Of a DNA stretch of 64,000 nt, positions 9,361-20,280 are shown piece by piece (the stretch's first letter is position 1; every line of letters begins with the position of its first letter). The stretch lies in NCBI GenBank assembly GCA_002794785.1, contig NBBA01000009.1, positions 1 through 64,000 of the forward strand, in the 5' to 3' direction. Below the pieces are notes generated by a model. That model was given only the letters and a program-made list of their open reading frames with translations, was not told the origin of the DNA and searched no databases. A program made the position numbers and the translations under genes. Source of the DNA: Coniferiporia sulphurascens. Its lineage: Eukaryota; Basidiomycota; Agaricomycetes; Hymenochaetales; Hymenochaetaceae.

Positions 9361-10963
9361 CTCCATCCGCCTCTGGTCACGCCAACTGGAGTCCCCTACC
9401 TGTGCCACTGCTACGGATGCCGAGGAGTTCTCCCTCACAACGGCCCCCAGCTGGGTAGCATGCCACCTCCCAGCACAACTGCATGTCACATCAGATATTT
9501 TCTTTTTATCTGATTCGCTGACTGCACTCCACCTCTTCCGCACATGGGCCGCCGCTCCAGGTTCCCACCCCCTTCACATTTGGAAAGCGGGTGTGGAAAC
9601 TCTGCTGGACTCATACCCCCAGCTCACCGTTCACTTTGTATGGTGTCCCAGCCACTCGGACATCCCCGGAAATGAATGGGCTGACATGGAAGCGAAACTG
9701 GCAATGGAGCTCCCTCCATCCAACCTCAAACCGTCCACCTCCGCTCTCAAAGAAGTCACAGTCCGCACCCTCATGGACCGCTGGACCTTCTCGCTTGCCC
9801 GTCCCCTAGCCTCAACTGCTGACAAATACTTGGCAGTCCATGGCCTCCCCTCCTGCTGCCCGAGGAAGCTGCTCATGCACTCAGTCGACCACCCCTGCAG
9901 CAAGCTATCTGCAGTCGCTCAGGTCCTCTGCCATGCCAGTCCCTATGGGGGCTACTGGTTGAGCTTTGACTCAGCCTACTGGCGCAGGCATGGCCTGATC
10001 TCACATTGCAGGTGGCACAACCACCCCCCCTGGCCTGTGCAGTCGACTGCCCACATCCTTGGTGTTACAATTTTCCTTTACTTTTCCTTACTGTGCTGAC
10101 TCACTTCCTCTTCGTCATCATCAGTCAGTGCAACTCCCCCATTTCTCTGCCTTACTCATCCTTATTCACCTTGCACCATAGGACGCCATGATGACGCCTT
10201 ATTGCACCATCATGACATGCTTTGCTTACTGATCACTGTACTTGTATTACCAAGGACTTCCTTGAGTTTCCATGACCTTCCATAGGCTGGTAAACATACC
10301 TAACCAAGTTGCTACAGTAGCAAACACATAGAGTAGCATATAAGCATGTAACTTCAGTAGCACAAGCCTTAAGCTTGTGCTCTTTGTTCATACAAGCCCA
10401 TTATCTGCTACCACCAGTCTACTGTGTGCCACTTGGCCATTAGTTGCTTTGTCGTAACCCGACCCTGCTAAGAAGCATTTCGCATCCACATCGCCGATCA
10501 GGAAGCCCCATCGACAATCACCTTCGACTCACGACATCTAGGAAGCCCCGTTGCCGTAACCATCAGTCCCGACAATCAGGAAGCCCCGACATCAATCACT
10601 GCATAATCATTGAGCTTAACACTTGGCAGCTGCAGCTCCTTCCATTCATGGATACGACGTGTATGGCCACCTCGGGACCCTCTCCCAGTCCACCACTCAG
10701 AGTGGGCTGACGAAAACTGCCTCCCGGTTCTGCGCCATTGGCTTAGGCTGACGGGGCATCTCAACCGCCTCTCTGACCACGCTGCAGGCACCATCAGGCT
10801 AGCTTTTGCCGCAATGGACCTCGATGGCCACCCAACTGACAAAGATATGGACCTGGACCTCCTAAGGGATTACATGTGTCATATGCTCAGACCTCGGACC
10901 CAGGACTCGGACCCAGCCCTTTTGGAGCTATCAGGTATGCTTCCTCCCTTCCCTCACGATTAA
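9361..10963 (+). pseudogene. LINE ORF2 C-terminus (L5): RNase H and C-terminal domain
   Basis: Apart from the LTR, the frame is nearly open: AEEFSL, SDSLTALHLF and WCPSHSDIPGNEWADMEAK (RNase H core residues), then the C-terminal domain through DKDMDLDLLRDYM to GMLPPFPHD. The upstream TDGS strand of RNase H is missing because of 5' truncation. Confidence 0.8.
10063..10621 (+). mobile_element. Solo LTR 2 of the element-A family (559 bp)
   Basis: Reads TGTTACAATTTTCC... to ...GAGCTTAACA on plus, the sense orientation of the family. Flanked by CTTGG at 10058-10062 and 10622-10626. Excision restores CACATCCTTGGCAGCTGCAG of the LINE C-terminal domain. Contains the TATAAGC box and the AAGCTTGTGCT predicted start. 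Confidence 0.93.
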
Positions 10964-11286
10964 GTGTCTGCCTTTCGGATTCCTACGGATATGTCTCGGC
11001 CGGCACCCTCACCTCCCCATCCTCATTTCTAAGCTTCTTACTTTAACCTGCCCTCACCTGCTTGGTTTGTTCGTAGCGATATGTATCCCTCCTTCTCCAG
11101 TTTCTTTCCTTTAATAGGGACTCTACACATGTCGGCACCCCTTGGGGAGCAGAGTCCCCACCCAGTTTTGTGTGATGCGCAATGACAGGCACCTCCGTTG
11201 TTATGTAGTTAGGGCCCCCCCTTCAGGGGGGGCAGCTTGTAATTATGTAATACTGCAGGAATAATAATAATAATAATAATAATAAA

Positions 11287-11847
11287 GACTACCTTTTTGG
11301 CCAAAACAGCCACACCATCACCCCCAAGGCCCTCATGGCTGAAGTCAGGCACAACCCAGCGCTCTGCCTCCTCAACTTCATCATTGACCCCCACTTCGCT
11401 GCCACCGATGATCACCTCCTGACCCTCGATAGGTGCCCCATGGTGTTCTCCTTCTCCGACCCCGATGGATCCATCCAGGCACAGCTCCTTAAGCGCCCAC
11501 AAGTATGGATGTTCAGAGCCTCTCTCTCCCTCTCAGTCCCCCCCTTCTGCCCCAGCCTCATGCAATGCGAGCGCTGCCAGGGTCTAGGACATGGAATGAA
11601 AGGATGCTGAGCCCAGCCGTGCTGTGCCGAATGTGGAGGAGGTCACCTCACCCACAACCACCATAAGTCATGCACATCTTGTGCCACCGAAGCCATCAAG
11701 GGTGACCACTGCCCTCACCATCACTACTGCACAAACTGCAAGGGCGACCACCCTGCCACCTACCCCCAGTGCCCCAAGAAAGGGCGTTACCGCCAGATCG
11801 AGGCAGCCATTGATGGGCCTGAAGACGAAACAATGGAGGACTCATGA
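11287..11847 (+). pseudogene. LINE ORF1 (gag-like) C-terminus with zinc knuckles (L6)
   Basis: Reads FGQNSHTIT-like, ALMAEVRHNPAL and VFSFSDPDGSI, then CERCQGLGHGMKGC (CX2CX4HX4C) and two further Cys/His clusters (CAECGGGHLTHNH and CTNCKGDHPATYPQC). A TGA at 11608-11610 lies just after the first knuckle, at a position where other copies carry Arg or Ala (R in L9 and L16). The ORF1 stop TGA overlaps the ORF2 ATG at 11844. ORF1 proteins of this kind bind the element RNA. Confidence 0.8.
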
Positions 11848-14453
11848 ATAGAGACATCTCTATTCTTCAGTGGAATGCTGCCCGCTCTCTAGCTGCGGTC
11901 CATTCCCTTATTCTGATCCTCACCACTGACCCGTCCCCACCCACTGTCATTTTAATCCAGGAACCACCCTGGTACCAAATTGGCCTCCAGCCCTCCCTTA
12001 CAGACCCCACCAGCATGCCAGTCCTCAATGTACCATCCCTCCCAGGGTACACAGCCATCCTTCCCCCAGCCACTCGGCCGAGGGTCATCACATATGTATC
12101 CTGCGCCATCCCCTCAACCGCTTGGTCAGTCCTAGGTGCCGCCTCCTCCGGCACTGACGTCCTCACCATCAAAATCCGCTCCCACCTGATGATCTGCCTG
12201 TGCAACTATTACGGCATGCATGCCCCAGACTGCACCACCGCCACCCCCCTCTACCCCAGTGAGCTGTTTCTCTTCACAATGCCACCAGCATTAGCCTCCA
12301 CTCTACTGGTGGTGGGCAACTTCAACCATCGCCACCACTTGTGGTCCGAACTCCTCGCCACATGGCAGGAGGACTTGAGGGCCCAACCCCTCGACAACTT
12401 CTTCCAGGAGCACAGCCTTGCGCCAGCTCACCTTCCAGATTCTGACTCACAGCCTGTTGACAATCGTCAACGGTGCCCAATTGACATGATCTGGTCCCCC
12501 CCCACAATAAACCCCAACACAATTATAGACTCGGGCACCTCAACCACCTCCCCTCTGTCTGACCACACCATCCTGCATTGGTCCCTGCCTTTTCGGCCCC
12601 CAGCCCCAGTCATCAAAACACACCGGTTACTCCCAGCTGACAGGGAAGAATGGTCTGACATTGCCTTTCCTTTACTCAAAACTGCCTTTCACCTCCCAGC
12701 GGACAGCACCCTCACCCTCGATGTCAAAGTGCTGGCGGTGGTCGACTCTATGATCGCAGCCCTCGCACCCTTCACCTGACTCACCAAGCTGTCAAAAACC
12801 GAGGTCCCCTGGTGGACCCCAACTGTTAAGCTCAACGGTTACACGATGATCGATGTCGGGGCTTCCTGATCGTCTAGTCTGATGGAACGACAACGGGGCT
12901 TCCTAGATGTCGTTAGTCGAAGATGATCGTTGGCGGGGCTTCCTGATCGACAATGTGGACGCAGTAGGCTTCTGTAGCGAGTCGGGTTACGACGAAGCGG
13001 CTGATGTCCAAGTGGCACACAGTAGGCTTGGTGGTAGCAGATAATGGGCTTGTATGAACAAAGAGCACAAGCTTAGGGCTTGTGCTACTGAAGTTACATG
13101 CTTATATGCTACTCTATGTGTTTGTTACTGTAGGGTCATGTATCAGGTCGTTTACATGGCTTATGGAAGGTCATGGAAACCCAAGGGAGGTCTTGGTGAT
13201 ACAAGTGAAAGTATCAGTAAGCAAAGCACATCATGATGGTGCAATAAGGCGTCATCATGGCATCTTATGGCGTAAGGCGAATAAGGATGAGTAAGGCAGA
13301 GAAATGGGGGAGTTGTGCTGACTGATGATGACGAAGAGGAAGTGAGTCAGCACATAAGGGAAAGTAGAGGAAAATTGTAACACCAACATGTAAGGCTCTC
13401 CTCCAGGGGATCTCGATGGCCACCACCCCCCTTCAGCATGCAGCAGCCCGCTGCACATTCAAACACAGTGTTTGGGTGGCAAAGTGACAGTTTTATGCTG
13501 ACCAAGCAGATCAAGCAGACGCCTCCAAGATCTGGAGCTGGGCCAAGTGCGGCCTTGGCAACTGACCTACCCCAATCCCCTTGCTCAAAAAGTGCAATGG
13601 CACCTTCACCCAAATGGATGACGAGAAAGGTAAGCTCTTCCACACCACTTTCTTTATGCCCCCTCCACTCCACCAAGCAGCCGACACCCCACCGCCTCCC
13701 CCCCAACCAGCTGCCCCACCCATACTCCTCTCAGAGCTTACAGAGGCACTGTCTGACACCTCCAACTTGTTGGCTCCAGGCCTCTTGGGCATTGGCTACT
13801 GCCCCCTGAAATGGGTGGTGGACGCCTACCCCAACAAGATTCTCACCCTTTTCAATGACTGTCTGTGCATGGGGCACCACCACAAGTGCTGGTGGGCGGC
13901 AAAAGTGGTGATGCTCTGGAAGCCAAACAAGATCCCTTCTTGCCAAGATCATATCAGCCCATCACCCTTGAGGAGACCCTAGGGAAACTCCTTGAAAATA
14001 TTATTGCTAACCAGCTCCAATTCCTCACGAACACGAGGGACTGGCTGCCACCTAACCAATATGGGGGGCATCAAGGACACTCTGTCTACAATGCTGCCCA
14101 ACACCTCCTACAGATTGCAGAGTGCGCCCATGCCGAGGGCAGTGTTTGTTCGGTCCTCGTGGTCAACATACAGGGCTTCTTCGACTCAGTCCACCCGCAA
14201 CTCCTCCACTGGCAACTTTTGGACCTCCAGTGCCCACCCAACATGGCGGACTGGTGTCTGTCCTTCATGATGGACTGGCAGGTCGCCATTGCCTTCAATG
14301 GCACCACCCTCCCAACTGCCCAGAAACCCGACCTTGGCACCCCACAAGGGTCCCTGGTATCCCCGATCCTCCTGACCATATTTGTGGGTGTGGTCCTCCA
14401 GAAATTTCACCAAACCGGCACCACTGCTCTCACATATGTCAATGACCACCTCC
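11844..14453 (+). pseudogene. LINE ORF2 (L6): endonuclease and RT, broken by LTR and frameshifts
   Basis: MNRDISILQWNAARSLAAVH opens the AP-type endonuclease: LQWN, the catalytic Glu in LIQEPPWYQIG, NYYG, VVGNFNHRH (GDFN equivalent with D to N), and the C-terminal SDH. The first 311 codons are open to a TGA at 12777-12779. Past the LTR the sequence shifts frame several times, then RT is recognisable at 13865-14453: LGKLLENIIANQLQFL, VVNIQGFFDSVHP (motif A), GTPQGSLVSPI (motif B) and YVNDHLL (motif C with D to N). Confidence 0.82.
12824..13382 (-). mobile_element. Solo LTR 3 of the element-A family (559 bp)
   Basis: TG...CA termini; CCAAC duplicated at 12819-12823 and 13383-13387. Sits in the ORF2 linker between endonuclease and RT of L6. 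Confidence 0.93.
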
Positions 14454-14454
14454 T

Positions 14455-16670
14455 TTTTATTATTATTATTATTATTCCTGCAGTATTACCTAATTACAAG
14501 CTGCCCCCCCAAAGGGGGGGCCCTAACTACATAACAATGGAGGCGCCTGTCATTGCGCATTGCACAAAACTGGGCAGGGGCTCTGCCCCCCAAGGGGTGC
14601 TGAAGTGTGAAGAGCCCCTATTGAGTTAGAAAGACCATAGAAGGAGGGATACATATCACTACAAATAAACCGAGTGGGCAAAGGCAGGCAAAGTAAGAAG
14701 CTTAGAAGTGGAAAGGGGATGGCGATGGCGCCGGCTGGGACATATTCATGGGAATTTGAAAGGCAGGCGCTAGTCAGGAGGAAAAGGCGGAAGTGTACCT
14801 GAGAGCTCCAAAAGGGCTTGGTCCAAGTCCTGGGTTCGGGGTCCAAGCATATGACACATGTAAACCCATAGGAGGTCCAAGTCCATATCCTCATCAGTTG
14901 GGTGTACATCTAGGTCCATCGCAGCAAAGGCTAGCCGGATAGTACCCGAGATTCTGTTGGAGAGGTGGTTTAAGTGCCCCATCAGCCTAAGCCAGTGGCG
15001 CAAAACTGGGAGGCAGTTTTTGTCAGCCCACTCTGAATGGTGGACTGGGAGAGGGTCCCGAGGTGGCCATACACGTCATATCCATGAATGGAAGGTGCTG
15101 CAGCCACCAAGGATGTGGGCAGTCGACTGTGCAGGCCAGGGGGGGTGGTTGTGCCACCTGCAGTGCGAGATCAGGCCATGTCAGCACTGGTAGGATGAGT
15201 CAAAACTCAGCCAGTAACCCCTGTAGGGACTGGCTCAGCAGAGGACTTGAGCGACTGCAGATAGCTCGCTTCGGGGGTGGTCGACCGAGTGCATGAGCAG
15301 CTTCCTCGGGTAGCAAGAGGGCAGGCCATGTACTGCCAAGTATTTATCGGTGGTTGAGGCTAGGGGGCAGGCAAGTGAGAAAGTCCACTGGTCCATGAGG
15401 GTGCGGATGGCGCCTTCTTTGAGTGCGGAGGTGGAGGGCTTTAAGTCGGATGGGGGGAGCTCAGTTGCCAGTTTTGCTTCTGTGTCAGCCCATTCATTGC
15501 CGGGATGTCCAAGTGTCTGGGGCACCATACGAAGTGAACGGTGAGCTGGGGGTATGAGTCCAGCAGAGTCTCCACACCTGCCTTCCAGATGTGAAAAAGG
15601 TGGGCACCAGGAGCGGCAGCCCAAGTGCGGAAAAGGTGTAGTGCGGTCAGCAAATCAGAGAGAAAGAAGACATCCAATGCGACACGCAGTTGCGCAGGGA
15701 GGCGGCATGCTACCCAGCCCGGGGCCGTGGCAAGGGAGAACTCCTCAGCATCCATGGCAGTAGCACAGGTGGGGGACTCCAGCCGGCGAGACCGAAGTTG
15801 GGTGGAGCCAAGCATAGCGCAGATGGCTGAGCCCAACTTATTGTCAATGCGGGAGCTGTCAGTGAAGACCTGGACATGGGGGGTGGATCCTAAGTCCCGC
15901 ATGGCGTTCACAAATTGCTTGTGTGTGTCGGCACTGACTGGGGTGACTGGGGTGGTGAAATGGACTCGGCTGTTGGTGAAGGCCAGGGGGTCCGTCCATG
16001 GGGGATGCATGTATGCAGGGACTTGCTGAACCCGGGGGGCTTGGACCTGCAAAGAAAGGGAGAAAGGTCTGTTAGCTACATTTTTAAATAATTTATGGCC
16101 AATAGAGTGAGGGGTGCACCAGAGGCGCAGAGAATGGGTGGTCTTTATATATTTGAAATAGAAAGAGAGAGGGGGAATGGAGCAAAGAAAATTAGTTGAA
16201 TGTGGGGAGGCGCCTTTGAAGATGCCCAAAATCCAGTGGCAGGCCGTGTTTTGCACAGCCTGGAGGCAGTTTACCAGGGTTTTTTGGCAGCAGCCATGAT
16301 ACCAGACTGGTGCCCCCCATGACAGGACGGAACGGACACAGGAGGTGTACAGGCGGTGGAGGAGAAGGGCCGAAATGCCGCATTGGGTGTTGCCCAGAAT
16401 GCGGAGGGTGGCGAGGGTGGAGAGTCCCTTGGAGCGCATGTGCTCAACATGGGGATTGAAGGAGAGGCCTGGGTCCCACCATATCTCCAACCATCACAAT
16501 GGTATTGAGGGGCGGATCAGGGTGTTGGGGTCGACCTGGACCCTGGCGGTGTCCCAGCCATCATAGCCGGTGCATTGCCGAGGGGGGTGAAAGTGGAGGC
16601 ACTCTGTCTTGGCAACTTCGATGTTGAGACCAATGGTGCCAAAGAGGGTGTCGAGTTGGTGGTAGGCGAC
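14455..16670 (-). mobile_element. LINE copy L7 (5'-truncated, inserted in L6)
   Basis: Minus-strand LINE with its tail (seven ATT repeats) at 14455-14476, stem-loop 14503-14521 and a 5' truncation at 16670 in the RT thumb. It is bounded by the 11-bp duplication GACCACCTCCT within L6, direct proof of target-primed insertion into an existing LINE. Confidence 0.9.
14770..16670 (-). pseudogene. LINE ORF2 (L7): RT thumb, RNase H, C-terminal domain
   Basis: Reads YHQLDTLFGTIGLNIEVAK, then WWDPGLSFNPHVEHMRSKGL, the LYTSCVRSVLSWGAPVW region, the linker SLSLQVQAPRVQQ and RNase H (VFTDSSRID, AEEFSL, SDLLTALHLF). A frameshift near 15510 breaks the RNase H WCP-H-SDIP motif. The linker Arg codon CGA is CAA here (Q), a CpG change on the other strand. 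Confidence 0.8.
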
Positions 16671-16839
16671 GACCACCTCCTAGTGTGTGTCGGACCCAGT
16701 GTGGCATCCAACTGCCAGCAACTGTCTAATGCCTACCACCAACTCAATGCCCACTTCAGCGCAATCGGTCTCAACATCAAACATCCTTCTTGACCAGTAA
16801 CCACCACCATTGACTAGTGTGGGCAGCTAAAACTCCCCC

Positions 16840-19405
16840 ATGTCAAACCCTAGTGACTACCAGAATGCTCTACATTGTACTTGACAACCCCTCCCACCTC
16901 CCTCCTCGGCCAGCGACGCTGCCGATCGGGCTGCCAGAGCCGCCGCCAACTGGGTGGCCGCTGGCACCACCGCTGCCACCCTTCACAGAACAGCCCCTAC
17001 CACCCCCAACACAAACCCCCCCCAGGCCCCAACCTCCTCCCCAGCCATTGGCGACTCGCAACTGGTGTCAGCCTATGACTTCACCACCCAAGTGCACATA
17101 GAATCAAGGCAAGCATCCCGAGCCGGCTCCCCAGCCGCCTCGGTAGGGTCGTTCCACGGCTCCAACGAATTCGGTGAGACAGCCCCAGAAATGGTGGTTG
17201 ACCCCCATACCCCCCCTCAACAGGTGGGAGGCACAAGCCTCGGGCAGAAGCGCTCCTCTGCCGCTATGTTGCCTCTCACTCCAAGAGGACCCCCACCCAG
17301 GCTCAGCACAAACCCCATACCGCAGGGTTCATGCATGCCCTCTCCTGCACCCTGGACAACTTCAACCAGAATACCAGGGAAGCCACCACTGCCAACATCG
17401 ACATCAAGGTGGCACAGCTTGTGGGCAACCTCCTTTGGAACATCCAGCTAACTCTGGCCAACATAGCACAAGAAAGGAAAGATCCCCAACACATCATCTA
17501 CCACAATGTGGTGATGGCCTACAACTTTGCAAGGGAGGGGGCGGAAATCGCCCCCCCCAAAGGGCCCCGGCCACCACCGGGACCCCAGGCACCGCCCCTG
17601 TCACCCTGGAAATGAGGGCGCTGACTGATGCAGTCAAGCGCCTGACTACTGACATAGCTTCTATTTCATGTCAGATGGCCTCCATCAGTTCTAGGCCTCC
17701 TGTTAGGCACAGCAGTTATGCGGTGATCGATGGAGGGGCTTCCTGATCGTCAGGGCTAATGGTGATGACAATGGGGTTTCCTAGATGTCGTAAGTCGAAG
17801 GTGATCATTGGTGGGGCTTCCTGATCAATGATGTGGACACGGTGGGCTTCTTAGCGGAGTCGGGTTATGACGAAGTACTTAGTGGTGCAGAGGCACACAG
17901 TAAACTGGTGGTGGCAGATAATGGGCTTGTATGAACAAAGAGCACAAGCTTAGAGCTTGTGCTACTGAAGTTACATGCTTATATGCTACTCTAATGTGTT
18001 TGCTATCGTAGTGGCTTGTGTAGGGTAGTTTGCCAGACTATGGAAGGTCGTGGAAACCCAAGGAGTGCCTTGGTAATACAAGTAGGACTATCAATAAGCA
18101 AAGCACATCATGATGGTGCAATAGGGCGTCATCATGGTGTCTTATGGTGCAAGGTGAAATGAGGATGAGTAAGGTAGAGAAGTGGGGGAGTTGCACTGAC
18201 TGATGATGACAAAGAGGAAGTGAGTCAGTGTAATAAGGGAAAATAAAGGAAAATTGTAACACCTCCCCCTTGCCAACAACAGCAACAACAACAGCAACCC
18301 GCCCCCCAGGCAGCCATCACCACTGCCCCCACCTCCTATGCAAGTGTAGCTGCATCAGCGGCACCACCAACAACCACCAACCCCTCCCCAGTAGCCCCAG
18401 CTGCTGGGGTGGTCATCGTCCCAGTGCAGAAAAAGAAAAAGTGCACACAGAAGGTGCCCCCTCCACCCACAATGTATGCCAAGGACCCAACCTTGGTCCT
18501 CACCCCAACCATCAGCATTCATGCCAAAAACCAGAAGTCTGCGATGGCCCTTATCAAGTGTCACATGAGTTCTTTGCCTCCCTCCCCACTGCAGACCAAG
18601 TCCCGGTCCTCTCCTCTTCATACAATGTGAAAGGAAATATCGTGACCATGTTTGCAGCGCACCTATCATCAGCTAACCCGACCACAGAAATGATCATTGA
18701 TTGTCACTCCGTGGCCTACACTTCCCACATGTGCACAGAGTGCATTGCGACAGGGATTAACATCCTGACAGCCTTCTCTCTAACCCCCTCCAGAGTCCGC
18801 CCCTGGTCCACCCTCCGCATCTCTATGGTGCCCTGCAAGGACTTCCTGTCCAGCCAGAACAGACATACCATCACTGAGAAGGCCCTCATGGCCGAAATCC
18901 GGCACAACCCGGCACTCCGCGACCTCGACTTTGTTGTCACCCCCCACTTTGCCGCCACCGAGGACCACCTGCCGACTCTCAACAGATGCCCCATGGTCTT
19001 CTCCTTTGTCAACCCCAATGGATCTATCTGGGAGCGCCTCCTCAAGAGGCCTCGTGTCTGGATGTTCGGGTCTGCCCTCCGACTCTCAGTCCCCCCTGTA
19101 CGCCCCACCCTCACCCAATGTGAGCGGTGCCAAGGCCTCGGCCATGGGACCAAGGGCTGCTGCGCCCAACCCTGCTGCGCTGACTGCGCAGGTGCCCACC
19201 TGACTCGCAACCACTGCAAATTGTGCACCCACTGTGCAATGGACGCAGTGCCCGAAGGCGACACATGTCCCCACCCCCGCCTCTGCAACAACTGCAAGGG
19301 CGACCACCCTGCCACCCTGCCGGCCTGTCCTAAGAAGAAGCACTACTGCCAAATCGAAGAGGCCCTTGCTGCTGACCCCCTGACAAACAGATGGAGGAAA
19401 TATGA
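16840..19405 (+). pseudogene. LINE ORF1 (gag-like) of L8
   Basis: Starts MSNPSDYQNALHC, with TGA after 14 codons. A low-complexity Pro/Thr/Ala-rich N-terminus follows, then FTTQVHIESRQASRAGSPA, VDPHTPPQQVGG, the MRALTDAVKRLTTDIASIS helical segment, the solo LTR, a degraded Gln-repeat, a core domain (ILTAFSLTPSRVRP, ISMVPCKDFL, ALMAEIRHNPAL) and three Cys/His clusters starting CERCQGLGHGTKGC. Frameshifts occur near 17290 and 17560. Family: LINE RNA-binding ORF1 proteins. Confidence 0.8.
17701..18261 (-). mobile_element. Solo LTR 4 of the element-A family (561 bp)
   Basis: CCTCC duplicated at 17696-17700 and 18262-18266. Its terminus reads TGTTAGGCACAGC instead of TGTTAAGCTCAACG, so this copy is more diverged at that end. 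Interrupts L8 ORF1 just before the Gln-rich tract. Confidence 0.92.
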
Positions 19406-19739
19406 TAGAGACACTCTCTATCTTGCAGTGGAATGCCGCCCGCTCACTAGCGGCGATACACTCCCTAATCCCTGTCCTTACAACTGACCCCTCCCTCCTG
19501 CACCTAATTCTTATCCAGGAACCGCCCTGGTACCAAATAGGCCTGCAACCCTCACTCACCAACCCAACTGGTACCCCAGTCCTCAATGTCCCCACCATCC
19601 CAGGATACGTACCTGTTCTACCACCAGAGGTTCGCCCTCAGGTAGTCACATATGTATCCAGGGCCCTCCCTCCTACCTCCTGGTCGATCCTTGGAGCTGC
19701 ATCACATGGCACCGATGTACTGACAGTGGAGTCCGATCC

Positions 19740-20280
19740 TGTTAAGCTCAATGGTTACGTGGTGGTCAATGTCGGGGCTTCCTGATCATCGGTACTGGTG
19801 GTGATGACAACAGGGCTTCCTAGATGTCATAAGTCGAAGGTGATCATCGGTGGGGCTTCCTGATCGACGATGTGGATGCGGTAGGCTTCTTTAGTGGAGT
19901 CGGGTTATGACGAAGCGACTGGTGACTCAGTAGACACACAGTAGACTGGTGGTAGCAGATAATGGGCTTGTATGAACAAAGAGCACAAGCTTAGGGCTTG
20001 TGCTACTGAAGTTACATGCTTATATGCTACTCTATGTGTTTGCTACTGTAGCGGCCTGTATGCAGTCGTTTACATGGCATGGAAGGTCATGGGAACACAA
20101 GGAATGCGATCAGTAAGCAAAGCACGTCATCATGGTGTGATAAGGCATCATCATGGTGTCTTATGGTGCAAGGTGAATAAGGATGAGTAAGGGAGAGAAA
20201 TGGGGGAGTTGCGCTGACTGATGATGATGAAGAGGAAGTGAGTCAGCGCAATAAGGGGAAAGTAAAGGAAAATTGTAACA
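19740..20280 (-). mobile_element. Solo LTR 5 of the element-A family (541 bp)
   Basis: GATCC duplicated at 19735-19739 and 20281-20285; splits the endonuclease domain of L8. About 18 bp shorter than typical, with a deletion around 20065-20110. Confidence 0.93.

Larger units (their letters stand above)
9361..11286 (+). mobile_element. LINE copy L5 (5'-truncated, split by a solo LTR)
   Basis: Starts in RNase H at LWSRQLESPTCAT, is split by the LTR at 10063-10621, and ends with the stem-loop at 11214-11233 (7 C, TTCA, 7 G) and a tail of about nine AAT repeats (11261-11286). The tail is joined directly to L6 gag sequence. Confidence 0.85.
11287..16783 (+). mobile_element. LINE copy L6 (host of solo LTR 3 and of L7)
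   Basis: Begins in gag (ORF1) after the L5 tail, passes through the ORF1/ORF2 overlap at 11844-11847, the endonuclease, linker (split by the LTR at 12824-13382) and RT up to YVNDHLL at ~14453. L7 is inserted there with the duplication GACCACCTCCT (14444-14454 and 16671-16681). L6 resumes at 16682 and is lost at 16783, where L8 begins. Confidence 0.82.
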
